From: CAWATZ01 sp963784995
GTDB lineage: Bacteria > Planctomycetota > Planctomycetia > Gemmatales > Gemmataceae
Direction: 5' to 3'
DNA length: 64,000 nt
NCBI GenBank assembly: GCA_963784995.1
Contig: CAWATZ010000001.1
Span: forward strand, 248,001 to 312,000
A model generated the notes under the pieces. That model was not told the origin of the DNA. It made no database searches and was given only the letters and a program-made list of their open reading frames with translations. Within the stretch, counting starts at the first letter, position 1; every line of letters begins with the position of its first letter. Positions 7,230 through 15,216 of the stretch are shown here, piece by piece. The position numbers were made by a program, and so were the translations under genes.

Positions 7230-8103
7230 GGTGGCCGACGCGCTGGCGGCGCGGGAACCGATCCCGCAGAGTGTTGCACGCCGACCGGCCTCGCGCCGCC
7301 CCAGGCACATCCCCTGGGTTGCCGCGCTGACGGCCGTCGTGCTGGCCGGAGCCGTCGGAGTCGGGTTGTGGCAATCCGGTTTCTTTGGGAAGTCGAACGG
7401 ACCTGGGTCGGCAGAGGTCCCGGGCGGCCCGAAGGTGTCTTCCAAAGAGACGGCCGGCGGAACCGGCGCCGCGACGATTCCGGGCTGGGGGCAGGTCATC
7501 GATCCGCAAGGCGATTGCTCGGTCAAGCAAGAACAGGGCAAGGTGACGATCACCGTCCCCGGCACGGAACATAATCTGGTGCCAGGCAAGTCCGTGACGG
7601 CGCCGCGCGTTCTTCAGGAGGTTGCCGGGGACTTTACCGTCCAGGTCAAGTTGGTCGCCGCCCTGGCTCCCGGCAACAATCCCTTGCCTGGGCAGCAGGC
7701 CTCCACCCAGAGCGCCGGCCTGCTGTTGTGGGACAACGACCGGCATCTGCTCCGGCTGGAAAGCGTGACGACGGAGAGCCCTGCTGAGAAAGTCGCGTTC
7801 AGGCCGGTCGCCAGCCTCGAATACTGGAGGGACAGCAAGTCTGTCAAGGTCCGCGACGCCCCGAACAGCCGGGTTCCGGACAGACGGATCCTCAAGGAGA
7901 ACGCCGTGTATCTCCGCCTGACACGGCGCGGCAACAAGGTACTGTCCGCCTGGAGCAAAGACGGAACCGAGTGGACGGACCACAGCGAAGCCACCGTGAC
8001 GTTGTCCCGGAAGCTCCTCGTCGGCGTTTATGCGCTGAACGCGTCCAGGGCTCCGTGCCAGGCGGAATTCGAGGACTTCAAGATCACCGCGCAAGAGCCT
8101 TGA
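6973..8103 (+). CDS. Ser/Thr protein kinase, C-terminal fragment with membrane segment and DUF1349-like domain
   Basis: This continues the kinase after a one-base frame change at about 6965. It holds the C-lobe (SPEQARGELLDPRSDLFSLG, LHEKAPDDRFQSAREVADAL), one transmembrane helix (PWVAALTAVVLAGAVGVGLW, bases about 7312-7375) and an extracytoplasmic domain (bases about 7480-8097; IPGWGQVIDPQGDCSVKQEQ, GLLLWDNDRHLLRLE, LRLTRRGNKVLSAWSKDG, VGVYALN) that resembles DUF1349/concanavalin-like folds seen fused to planctomycete kinases. The kinase would face the cytoplasm and the last domain the periplasm, suggesting a ligand sensor. The stop overlaps the next gene start (TGATG). Confidence 0.75.
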   Translation: MSPEQARGELLDPRSDLFSLGSVLYAITTGQPPFRASSALAVLKRVAEDEPRPIPEIIPEAPPWLCGVIERLHEKAPDDRFQSAREVADALAAREPIPQSVARRPASRRPRHIPWVAALTAVVLAGAVGVGLWQSGFFGKSNGPGSAEVPGGPKVSSKETAGGTGAATIPGWGQVIDPQGDCSVKQEQGKVTITVPGTEHNLVPGKSVTAPRVLQEVAGDFTVQVKLVAALAPGNNPLPGQQASTQSAGLLLWDNDRHLLRLESVTTESPAEKVAFRPVASLEYWRDSKSVKVRDAPNSRVPDRRILKENAVYLRLTRRGNKVLSAWSKDGTEWTDHSEATVTLSRKLLVGVYALNASRAPCQAEFEDFKITAQEP

Positions 8104-8564
8104 TGCAACGCTTTGCAGTGTCCATTGTTGTGGGACTGTATCTCGTAACCTGGATTGGGGGCTGGATTTCGTACGTTCGCCACGTCCGGCATGACACGGA
8201 GTTACGATGGCGGCTAGCGCTGCAACAAAGCCAAAAACGGGAGAGACAACTTGCGATGCCTGGGCAGGAACTGCCCATTTATCATCAGGTACACAAGGAT
8301 GGGCCGTCCTGGTACGTGCATGCGTGTTTCCCTGTCCTTCCTGGAGTTCTCCTTGCCGATTCGGGATACTCAATCGGACCTCTCAAGGGACGAGGCGGCT
8401 TGCACCTTGTCCTCTATTACGGCTTTGGACTGGTGGTCTTCGGCGAGAGGACAGGCCAAGAGTTCCTGACGCCAGCCGACGGCTCTGCCCCAGAACAACG
8501 ACTGCGCACGCCCTCTGATGACGAACCCGCGCTCCACCCCGACAAGCGGGGTGGGGGCGAATGA
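8103..8564 (+). CDS. small membrane-anchored protein of unknown function
   Basis: 153 residues from ATG 8103, overlapping the kinase stop in TGATG, so it is probably coupled to it. An N-terminal hydrophobic helix (VSIVVGLYLVTWIGGWI) is followed by a charged helix (HDTELRWRLALQQSQKRERQ) and a soluble part with HLVLYYGFGLVVFGERTGQE. I do not recognise the family. The position suggests a role with the kinase. A short repeat-like GACAAGCGGGGTGGGGGCGAA ending precedes the stop. Downstream the next gene is convergent. Confidence 0.55.
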   Translation: MQRFAVSIVVGLYLVTWIGGWISYVRHVRHDTELRWRLALQQSQKRERQLAMPGQELPIYHQVHKDGPSWYVHACFPVLPGVLLADSGYSIGPLKGRGGLHLVLYYGFGLVVFGERTGQEFLTPADGSAPEQRLRTPSDDEPALHPDKRGGGE

Positions 8565-8606
8565 CTACCCTTGATTGTGCTGCGGGGTACCAAGCCGCTT
8601 GCTGCT

Positions 8607-10505
8607 TCATGCCCGTGGCAGCCGAATTCGCACGCACGTCCCGACGCCTCCAGGTCCCGGCTCGCAAACGATCGACCCGCCGTGCGCCTTGACGATTTCC
8701 CGGCACAGATACAGGCCGATTCCCGTGCCCCGGACGCCGTTGGCGTCCTCATGCCCGTGATGCTCGACACGGAAGAATTTCTCGAAGACCCGCTCGCGGA
8801 ATTCTTCCGGGATGCCGGGTCCAACGTCCGTCACGGTCACCTGCACCGCCCCCGGCTTGCCGGGCTCGGCCCCTTGCTCGCGCGGCGGGCTAACCGGGCC
8901 GACCGCGATGGTGACAGGCCCGCCGGGTGGAGAATACTTCAGGGCGTTGGTCAGCAGGTTGGTCAGGACAATTCCCAGCCGGGCACTGTCGCCGCGGACC
9001 TCGCAGCCAGCAGGCGAGCCGCCTGCGGCTACGCCTGCTGGCTGGACCTGCAAGCGAACCTGGGCGTCCTCGAAGCGCGGCTGCAGCACGCGCAGCACCT
9101 GGGCCAGCACCACCGCGACGTCGATCTGCTCCAGGTTCAGCCGGAGATGGCCGGCCTCGATGCGCGTCACGTCCAGCAGTTCCTCGATGGTGTTGCCCAG
9201 TTCCTCGCAGCCTGCCAGGGCGGCCGAGAGCATTTCCTGCTGGCGTGCCGTCAGGTTGCCGGCTTTCTCGCCCAGCAGCAGCAGGTTCATCCGCAACGTG
9301 GTCAAGGGAGTCTTCAGTTCGTGGGAAGCGACGCCGATCAGTTCGCTGCGAAGTTCGTCCAGGCGGGCGAAATCGGTCACGTCATCGAGGACCACGACGG
9401 CTCCGGTCCGATGCGGGGCGAACTCGGGAATCGGCGCCGCCGTCAGCAGGTATTTGCGGCGCTGGCCCCGCAGCACGACCTGGAACGCCTGGTCAAAGGA
9501 AGTGCGTGCGGGCACACTGGGCCGACCCGCCAGGGCGGCCGCAACCGCTTCGCGATGCGTGTCGGCCAGCGGCAGGTCCTGGAGGCGCTGGGCCGAAGCC
9601 GCCTGCTGGGCCGAAAGGACCTGCTGCGCGGGCGGGTTGCAGCCGGCAATGGTCCCCTCGGGGTCGAGAACGATGACGGCGTCCGGCAGGGCGTTCAGGG
9701 TCGCTTCCAGGGTGGTCTTGGCGGCCAGCAGCTCGCCGAGGCTGGAACGGCGATACTCGGCCAGGGTCTCGGCCATGCGGTTGAAGCCGGCAGCCAGCTG
9801 CCCAAGCTCATCCTGAGCGGACCAGGCGACACGCCGCTCGAAATTGCCCTGTCGCAGACTGTCCACCGAGGCCGTCACCTCGCGGATGGGCACCATGACC
9901 GAACGGGCCAGCCAGAGCAGCACAAGGGAAGCGCAGCCGACGGCAGCCAGCGACATCAGGAAGACGCCCCAGGTGGCCCGGTTGGCCTCGTCCCGGGCCC
10001 GGACGCCGGCTTGCTGGATGGTCTTGAAGTTCTCCTCCCGGATCTTGGCGCAGGATGCGACGGCGTGCCGCAGCAGGGGATTGACCTGCTTGTGGTAGGT
10101 TTCAAAAGCGTCCGGCTGGCCGGCCGCGTTGACCAGGTTCGTGCCCGCTTCCCGGTAGCGATCCACTTCGGTCGTCAGCGTCCCGAAATCCGGAGACTCC
10201 CCCTCCCGGCTGGCCAGCAAGCGGCGCAAGCAATCGTCACCCCGGCTGCGCTCGCGGGCCAGCTCTTCCTTGGCTCTGCCCGCGTGCCCACTGAGGGCCA
10301 GGAGCAGGGCGTCGTCCTCGCGTTCCAGCGACGTGGCCAGTTCGGCCGCCAGGTCGATGGTTTGCTGGCTGCCCCGGAGCGAGTCATCGACCACGGCGCT
10401 GAGCCGGGCAAACGTCAGGGCGCTCCAGAGACTGGTGGCCACCGTGGTCAGCACCAGCAAACAGCCCGCCAGGATGAACCGGGTTTGCAAGTGACGCAGA
10501 CGCAT
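8607..10505 (-). CDS. membrane sensor histidine kinase (HAMP-PAS-HisKA-HATPase), KinB-like
   Basis: 632 residues from ATG at 10505. Order: TM1 (FILAGCLLVLTTVATSLWS, about 10-28), a periplasmic helical domain to about 180, TM2 (WGVFLMSLAAVGCASLVLLW), HAMP (VPIREVTASVDSLRQGNF), PAS (TLNALPDAVIVLDPEGTI), HisKA with the phospho-acceptor in ASHELKTPL, and HATPase_c with NALKYSPPG (N box), DVGPGIP (G1) and GTGIGLYLCR (G2). All catalytic boxes are intact. It should autophosphorylate and pass phosphate to the sigma-54 regulator encoded just upstream on the same strand (10728-12098), the layout of KinB/AlgB pairs. A short palindrome (9004-9044) adds PAGVAAGGSPAG in the linker before the ATPase. Signal unknown. 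Confidence 0.9.
   Translation of the reverse strand: MRLRHLQTRFILAGCLLVLTTVATSLWSALTFARLSAVVDDSLRGSQQTIDLAAELATSLEREDDALLLALSGHAGRAKEELARERSRGDDCLRRLLASREGESPDFGTLTTEVDRYREAGTNLVNAAGQPDAFETYHKQVNPLLRHAVASCAKIREENFKTIQQAGVRARDEANRATWGVFLMSLAAVGCASLVLLWLARSVMVPIREVTASVDSLRQGNFERRVAWSAQDELGQLAAGFNRMAETLAEYRRSSLGELLAAKTTLEATLNALPDAVIVLDPEGTIAGCNPPAQQVLSAQQAASAQRLQDLPLADTHREAVAAALAGRPSVPARTSFDQAFQVVLRGQRRKYLLTAAPIPEFAPHRTGAVVVLDDVTDFARLDELRSELIGVASHELKTPLTTLRMNLLLLGEKAGNLTARQQEMLSAALAGCEELGNTIEELLDVTRIEAGHLRLNLEQIDVAVVLAQVLRVLQPRFEDAQVRLQVQPAGVAAGGSPAGCEVRGDSARLGIVLTNLLTNALKYSPPGGPVTIAVGPVSPPREQGAEPGKPGAVQVTVTDVGPGIPEEFRERVFEKFFRVEHHGHEDANGVRGTGIGLYLCREIVKAHGGSIVCEPGPGGVGTCVRIRLPRA
9004..9044. repeat. 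41-bp palindrome in frame inside the histidine kinase gene
   Basis: Perfect 13-bp outer arms CAGCCAGCAGGCG (9004-9016) and CGCCTGCTGGCTG (9032-9044) with inner complementary AGCCG/CGGCT. It encodes a low-complexity PAGVAAGGSPAG loop between the dimerisation helices and the ATPase domain, where related kinases have a shorter linker. It looks like another in-frame palindromic insertion, though it is shorter than those at 1733 and 17356. Confidence 0.6.
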
Positions 10506-10540
10506 GGCAAAGCCCCCAACCCTCGGCGTCTTGTTTCATT

Positions 10541-10716
10541 GCGGCTCAGAAAGAAAAAGGCCGATGCTCCTCCCACCCAGGGCGCTGCCCTGGGCTATCC
10601 TGTTGCGCCCCTTCGGGGCGGAAAACCAGGTCTTTTGCCCCGAAGGGGCGCAACAGGATAGCCCAGGGCATCGCCCTGGGTCAGGGGCCGAGGCGGACTT
10701 TTTCTTTCTGAGTCGC
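10541..10716. repeat. 176-bp long inverted repeat between histidine kinase and response regulator genes
   Basis: Two arms of about 85 bases start GCGGCTCAGAAAGAAAAAGG and end with the complement CTTTTTCTTTCTGAGTCGC. They pair with few mismatches, including the cores CCCAGGGC...GCCCTGGGCTATCC and GCGCCCCTTCGGGGC. There is no coding capacity. The size and symmetry fit a MITE-like or REP-doublet element. It separates two genes that are read in the same direction, so its RNA hairpin would lie in their common transcript and could lower expression of the kinase. Confidence 0.8.
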
Positions 10717-10727
10717 AACCATCCAAT

Positions 10728-12098
10728 TCACGCCAGCCCATAGCGTTTCCGCTTCCGTTGCAGTGTGGTCGCATCAATGCCCAGGATGCGGGCCGCGGCC
10801 TCGAAGGAAGCGGTGCGGGCCACGACCCGGGCGATGTGTTCGCGCTCGATCGCCTCCAGCGACACGTCCGCACCCAGGCTGACGCTGGCCCGGGTGGCCT
10901 CCGCAGTGCCGGCCGGCTCGCCGAGTTCAAAGGGAATGCCAAGGTCCTCGGGCTCGACCACCGCGGCCGGGGTCAGGATGACCGCTCGCTCGACGGCATT
11001 GCGGAGCTGGCGGAGATTGCCGGGCCAGGAATGGCCGGTGATGACCCGCTCGCATTTCTCGGAGAAGGACAGATCGTGCCGGCCCTGGCGGTGGCCGAAG
11101 AAGCGCAGGTAGTGCCGGGCCAGGGGCAGCACGTCCTCCCCTCGTTCGCGCAGCGGCGGCAGCGTCAGGGCGATCACGTTGAGACGGAAGAACAGGTCCT
11201 CGCGGAACCGGCCGGCCCGCACCTCGTTCTCCAGCGGCCGATTGCTGGCCGCGATCAGACGCACGTCGGCCTTACGTTCCCGGGCTTCGCCGAGGCGCTC
11301 GTAGGTGCGATCGTTGAGGAAGCGCAGCAGCCGGGCCTGGGCGTCGGCCGAGAGATCGGCCACCTCGTCGAGGAACAGCGTTCCTCCCTCGGCCTCCTCC
11401 ACCTTGCCGACCGAGTCGGCGACCGCCCCGGTGAACGCCCCCTTGCGATGGCCGAAGAGGATGCTGGTCATCAGCTCGCTGGAGAGCATGGGACAGTTGA
11501 CGGTGACAAACGGCCCCTCCGGCCGCTTGCTGTGCTGCCGCATCCAGCGAGCAAAGACGGTCTTGCCGGTGCCGCTTTCGCCGCGCAGCAGCACGACCGC
11601 ATCGGAGCCGGCCGCCCGCAGCAGTGATTGCAGGAACGCCGACCAGACCGGGCTGCGCGTGTCGAAACGGAGTTCGCCCTCGGTTTCCTCCAGACGGTCC
11701 TGCAGTTCGGCCAGCTGCCGTTTGAGGGCGTTGGCCGCGACGATCCGTTTGGCCGCCGAGCGCACCTGCTCGGGCGTGAACGGCTTGGGCAGATAGTCCA
11801 CCGCACCCTTGCGCATCGCCTCGACAGCGGACTCGAACGTGGCATAGGCGGTGATGACAATGACGCCGACAGCCGGCTGCCGGCGCAGGATCTCGGGCAG
11901 GACCGCCAGCCCCGATTCGGATTGCAGCCAGAGGTCGAGAAAGACCACGTCAAAGCGACTGCGTTCCAGGGCCTCCAGCGCCCCGGAGGCGGTGGCGACG
12001 CCGAGGACGCGAGCGTTGTCCGACTCCAGGCACAGGCGGATCGACTGGCGGATGCCGGGGTCGTCGTCGATGATCAAGGCGGACCATGCCGTATCCAT
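10728..12098 (-). CDS. sigma-54-dependent response regulator (NtrC/AlgB family)
   Basis: 456 residues from ATG at 12098. Receiver domain (about 5-120) with acidic pocket IIDDDPG, phospho-acceptor Asp in DVVFLDLWL (about 55), Thr/Ala switch VITAYA and Lys in LPKPF. The AAA+ domain has Walker A GESGTGKT, the sigma-54 contact loop GAFTGA, Walker B TLFLDEV and the arginine-finger region FREDLFFRL. A Fis-type helix-turn-helix ends the protein (ASFEAAARILGIDATTLQRK). It should activate sigma-54 promoters when phosphorylated by the kinase encoded next to it. Intact and of normal length. Target genes are not evident in the window; I saw no clear -24/-12 site. Confidence 0.92.
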   Translation of the reverse strand: MDTAWSALIIDDDPGIRQSIRLCLESDNARVLGVATASGALEALERSRFDVVFLDLWLQSESGLAVLPEILRRQPAVGVIVITAYATFESAVEAMRKGAVDYLPKPFTPEQVRSAAKRIVAANALKRQLAELQDRLEETEGELRFDTRSPVWSAFLQSLLRAAGSDAVVLLRGESGTGKTVFARWMRQHSKRPEGPFVTVNCPMLSSELMTSILFGHRKGAFTGAVADSVGKVEEAEGGTLFLDEVADLSADAQARLLRFLNDRTYERLGEARERKADVRLIAASNRPLENEVRAGRFREDLFFRLNVIALTLPPLRERGEDVLPLARHYLRFFGHRQGRHDLSFSEKCERVITGHSWPGNLRQLRNAVERAVILTPAAVVEPEDLGIPFELGEPAGTAEATRASVSLGADVSLEAIEREHIARVVARTASFEAAARILGIDATTLQRKRKRYGLA

Positions 12099-12187
12099 GA
12101 GGGGTCTCGGAGGGTGAGCGGTGGCACCATGCTATTGTAGCTGGAATGGGGAGACGCGCTCCCCTGCCCGTCCCGGTTAAACAACCC

Positions 12188-13504
12188 CTACCAATCTCCC
12201 GGTGCGTAGCCCAGTTCCTTGAGCAAGGCCCCGGCCTCGGCCTTGAACGCGGCCTTGTCCGAGAGGGCCATCTCCTCCTTCCACCGACCGAGTGAGCCGC
12301 CGCTGATCGGCCTGGCTGCCTGGCGTGTACTGGCTTCGATTGGCTCTCGACTCCGGTCTTTCTTGTGATGGGCCAGGACCGCGTCGTCCCAGGGCACGTC
12401 CAGAAACTGCAGCACCTGGCGCATGATCTTTTCCGGGTTCGCCACCAGGGTCTCGTAGCGGACCTCCAGCACGCGCCCGGCGAGCGACGGGTGCCGGGTT
12501 TGCTGACGGGCCAGCGTCACCACCTCGCGCCAGTAGCGGGCGGCGTTGCCGATGCTCTGGACGTAGTCCCACTTCTGGCCCGTGAGCGGATTGATCCAGT
12601 CCATCGTGATCAGCGAGCAGGCAACGTCGCGGCCGTCCCGAATCACGTGCAGGAACCGGGCATCGGGAAAGATCTCCCCCAGAGGGACCATGAACAGGAC
12701 GTTATGCGGCGTCTTCTCCGCCCAGCGCGGCTTGCCGGAGGCGCGGCGGAAGTTCTCCACCAGGCCCTCGATGAACTGACGGAAGCGCAGCTGCAGGTCG
12801 GCCGGGGTGTTGCCGTAGCTCTGCATGACCGGGGCGAAGCTGCGCGTCAGCGTCTGATACCACTCCGCGATGGAAGGCAGCACCTTCAGCTCCGGTCCAC
12901 AGCAGATGCGTGGATGGGAGTCGAGCAGGACGCGCAGCAGGGTCGTGCCCGAGCGGCCCGCTCCGCCCAGGAAGATCGGGGCGCTCTCCCGTTGCAGCGA
13001 CCGGTTCGGCGGCTCTTCGCTTAAATGAGGTTTGATCTCCTTGATCAGTTCCTCTGCCCGTGTCACCCCGTAGGAGTCGCCCAGTTGCTGGTCGAGTTGA
13101 CGAGCCTCTTCTGCCGAGGCCAGCGCCTCTCGGTATTCGCCTTTCTGCCTTTGTATCTCGGCAAGCCCCCGTAGATTCGCCGCAAGCAGACCGGGAAAAT
13201 GGGGCCGTGAAAGCTCGATCGCTTCACGGAGGGCTTCGTACGCTTGCTCGGTTGCGTTCTTTGTCAAATACAGATCGGCGAGGTAATTGAGATTTGTCGC
13301 CGTTTCTTCTGAGAGAGTTGTTACTTTCCTCATCAGGGTAATGGCTTTCACCATCGCCTCAATCGCTCCGTCCAAGTCGCCAGTATGCTTGCGATAGATC
13401 GCAGCACTTTGCAGATATTGCCAATCTGTCACATCGGCTATATCCCCAGCGTATTGCCGATAAGCGTTCTTGAACCACTCAAAACGATCTTGCGGATTAT
13501 TCAT
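12188..13504 (-). CDS. TPR-sulfotransferase
   Basis: 438 residues from ATG at 13504. Residues about 1-165 are TPR helices (YLQSAAIYRKHTGDLDGAIE, TNLNYLADLYLTKNATEQA, RGLAEIQRQKGEYREALAS). The sulfotransferase domain begins with the PAPS-binding 5'-phosphosulfate loop FLGGAGRSGTTLLRVLLD (about 178) and contains the 3'-phosphate region (FLHVIRDGRDVACSLITMDW) and the later YETLVANPEKIMRQVLQFL and GRWKEEM motifs. It transfers sulfate from PAPS to an unknown acceptor; the neighbouring glycosyltransferase suggests a glycan or protein target. Typical length for planctomycete TPR-sulfotransferases. Confidence 0.88.
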   Translation of the reverse strand: MNNPQDRFEWFKNAYRQYAGDIADVTDWQYLQSAAIYRKHTGDLDGAIEAMVKAITLMRKVTTLSEETATNLNYLADLYLTKNATEQAYEALREAIELSRPHFPGLLAANLRGLAEIQRQKGEYREALASAEEARQLDQQLGDSYGVTRAEELIKEIKPHLSEEPPNRSLQRESAPIFLGGAGRSGTTLLRVLLDSHPRICCGPELKVLPSIAEWYQTLTRSFAPVMQSYGNTPADLQLRFRQFIEGLVENFRRASGKPRWAEKTPHNVLFMVPLGEIFPDARFLHVIRDGRDVACSLITMDWINPLTGQKWDYVQSIGNAARYWREVVTLARQQTRHPSLAGRVLEVRYETLVANPEKIMRQVLQFLDVPWDDAVLAHHKKDRSREPIEASTRQAARPISGGSLGRWKEEMALSDKAAFKAEAGALLKELGYAPGDW

Positions 13505-13531
13505 ACAACGCTCCGTTCAAGGTTGCACGAC

Positions 13532-14185
13532 TCAGTGCTGCGGCCACAGGTGATATTCGAGCCAACCAGGCAGACCAGCAATGCCACCTTTGCCTACGGG
13601 AATCTGTGTTCCGCCCTGAGCCAACTCAAGCCGGTGCATTCCCTCGGTGACGTAGACCTTCCCATCGGGACCAACCATAGCCTTTGTTCCCGGAGTTTCC
13701 GCCTTTCCCGGTCCTCGAGGAGGCAGGGGCTTTGGGGCGACATTCTCCGCGGCATTGACGTCGAACTGGATTTTCCTGGTTCCCTTTTCGTCTTCAAAGA
13801 TCATCCACTTGCCGTTGGCATCCGTTTGAAGGACCTTCGCACCTGGAGGCGGCTTCCCGACTGTTGCCGGAGCTTTCTTCCCGAAGATGGCGTCATACCC
13901 ATCGTGGTATGCCCGGTCGTGCAGCCCCACGCGGCCAGCGCCCGCCTTCTTGCCGGACGCCTCGCGAGCCGCCTTGGGAACGCCGCAGCCCACATCGCCC
14001 AGACCGTTGTGCGCCAAACCGACGTCTTTCCTCGGCCCACGAAGTAGGTGTGGTACTCGTCCACCTCCACATTGTACACCGTCTCCTGCACCCAGCGCGG
14101 CGGCGTCAGCGCCTCGACGGGGATGGGCAACTTCTCCTCGGTCAGCAGCAGTTCCCCGACCCGGAACGAGACGATCGGATACCAT
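13532..14185 (-). CDS. C-terminal fragment of a SEC-C/Hint protein, ParB-like toxin candidate
   Basis: Real coding in this frame runs from about 14031 down to the stop at 13532, about 165 residues, and continues the Hint protein of 13801-15102 after a one-base change at about 14028-14034. It begins with the usual Hint end (DVGLAHNGLGDVGCG). The tip contains AGRVGLHDRAYHDGYDAIFG and, near the end, KVYVTEGMHRLELAQGG, which resembles the GHHR-type motif of ParB/Srx-like folds used as toxin tips. No small immunity-like gene follows; the sulfotransferase gene starts 28 bases downstream. Toxin function is therefore only a suggestion. Confidence 0.5.
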   Translation of the reverse strand: MVSDRLVPGRGTAADRGEVAHPRRGADAAALGAGDGVQCGGGRVPHLLRGPRKDVGLAHNGLGDVGCGVPKAAREASGKKAGAGRVGLHDRAYHDGYDAIFGKKAPATVGKPPPGAKVLQTDANGKWMIFEDEKGTRKIQFDVNAAENVAPKPLPPRGPGKAETPGTKAMVGPDGKVYVTEGMHRLELAQGGTQIPVGKGGIAGLPGWLEYHLWPQH

Positions 14186-15102
14186 CCCCGTCGCGTCTCC
14201 GACCAGTAAGGATGCCCTGGCGTGACCTCATGCACCTCGCCGCCGACCGTCACGGTCATCAGCGGCACCCAACCGGTGAACTGGAACGTCCCGATCACGC
14301 GGCGGAAACTGTTGCCGTACGGATCGCGGAACACCCGGTTCGGCTCCCACCGCTCGGGCTGTCCCACACGGGTCACCGTCGCCACACCGCCATGTTCCAG
14401 CAGGAAGACCATGCCGGGCGTCAGCGCTTCGGCGGGCACCACCTCACCATTGATCAGAGGAATGCGCCGGCCGCAGCGATAGCGGTAGCTGATCTCCGCT
14501 TGGCCCAGGGCATCGCTGCAGGTGTATTCGACGACCACGTACAGCAGCGCCGCGCAGCTCATGTCCACTTGGCCGGTGTCGATCAGGTAGCCGGTATTCG
14601 GTCTGCACCGGTCTGGTTCGAGGTAGTAGATGCGGCGCTGAAACATGAAGCGTTGCCGCGGCTGGACGTGGCACATCAGCCAGTGGCCGCAATCGGGGTC
14701 GTGCTTGTCGAAAACGTAGACCACGTCATCGCGGTCGGGGGTGCGCCAGGTTTCCGGGTCGTAGGGCTGATCACACTCGGGGACCTTGCTGATGTCGAGG
14801 ACGGTATTCTCGGCGCAGGCGCCGGAGCTATTGTGGACCTTGCACAAGCGGCTGCCGTTGAGGAACTCCTGGCCAGGGCGCAGGTCGCGGAGGCGTACCT
14901 CTAGCCAGGTCCAGCTTTCGGGATGGAACGCCTTCACCTTGCTGCTCGGCCGCAGCGGCGACGCCGTGAAGGTGGCGGGCGATGCGAAGCCATCGCTGAA
15001 GTAGCCAGCAGGTCCGCTGGCTGATTGCAAGCAGCACCGCTTGAACTTGCGGCCGCTGCCACAGGGACACGGCTCATTGCGTCCGAGGCCTGTACGACTC
15101 AT
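13801..15102 (-). CDS. SEC-C motif protein with Hint domain (N-terminal fragment)
   Basis: Starts at ATG 15102 (MSRTGLGRNEPCPCGSGRKF) after AGGAG; the frame is open further upstream but lacks sense. Residues 9-27 are a SEC-C zinc motif (CPCGSGRKFKRCC). A middle domain of about 170 residues (WTWLEVRLRDLRPGQEFLNG, HWLMCHVQPRQRFMFQRRIY) is unknown. From about residue 215 a Hint domain follows: CGRRIPLINGEVVPAEALTP, VTPGHPYWSETRRGWYPI (the T-x-x-H block) and TVYNVEVDEYHTYFVG. After YFVGRG the frame is wrong and the tip continues in the neighbouring frame. Hint domains cut themselves to release the C-terminal part. SEC-C may target the protein to the export machinery or bind zinc. Unrelated in sequence to the big cassettes except for the Hint. 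Confidence 0.7.
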   Translation of the reverse strand: MSRTGLGRNEPCPCGSGRKFKRCCLQSASGPAGYFSDGFASPATFTASPLRPSSKVKAFHPESWTWLEVRLRDLRPGQEFLNGSRLCKVHNSSGACAENTVLDISKVPECDQPYDPETWRTPDRDDVVYVFDKHDPDCGHWLMCHVQPRQRFMFQRRIYYLEPDRCRPNTGYLIDTGQVDMSCAALLYVVVEYTCSDALGQAEISYRYRCGRRIPLINGEVVPAEALTPGMVFLLEHGGVATVTRVGQPERWEPNRVFRDPYGNSFRRVIGTFQFTGWVPLMTVTVGGEVHEVTPGHPYWSETRRGWYPIVSFRVGELLLTEEKLPIPVEALTPPRWVQETVYNVEVDEYHTYFVGRGKTSVWRTTVWAMWAAAFPRRLARRPARRRALAAWGCTTGHTTMGMTPSSGRKLRQQSGSRLQVRRSFKRMPTASG

Positions 15103-15152
15103 GGGCACCGTCTCCTTTCGCCGCCGAACGATCTTTTTATCCCTGCAACGCA

Positions 15153-15206
15153 AGTCCCCACCCCTCACCCCCAACCCCTCTCCCACAAGGGGAGAGGGGA
15201 GAAGGA
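15153..15206. repeat. REP-like hairpin (CCCCTCACCCCCAACCCCTC type)
   Basis: CCCCTCACCCCCAACCCCTC TCCC followed by ACAAGGGGAGAGGGGAGAAG forms a stem between the SEC-C/Hint start and the end of the glycosyltransferase gene. This pyrimidine-rich repeat is widespread in bacterial genomes. It may also serve as terminator for the glycosyltransferase gene reading leftward. Confidence 0.55.
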
Positions 15207-15216
15207 TTGCTGCTCC

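Noticed and set aside
8571..10661. Plus-strand frame of 696 codons opposite the histidine kinase
   Set aside because: The minus strand encodes an intact kinase with all boxes; the plus frame has no motif.
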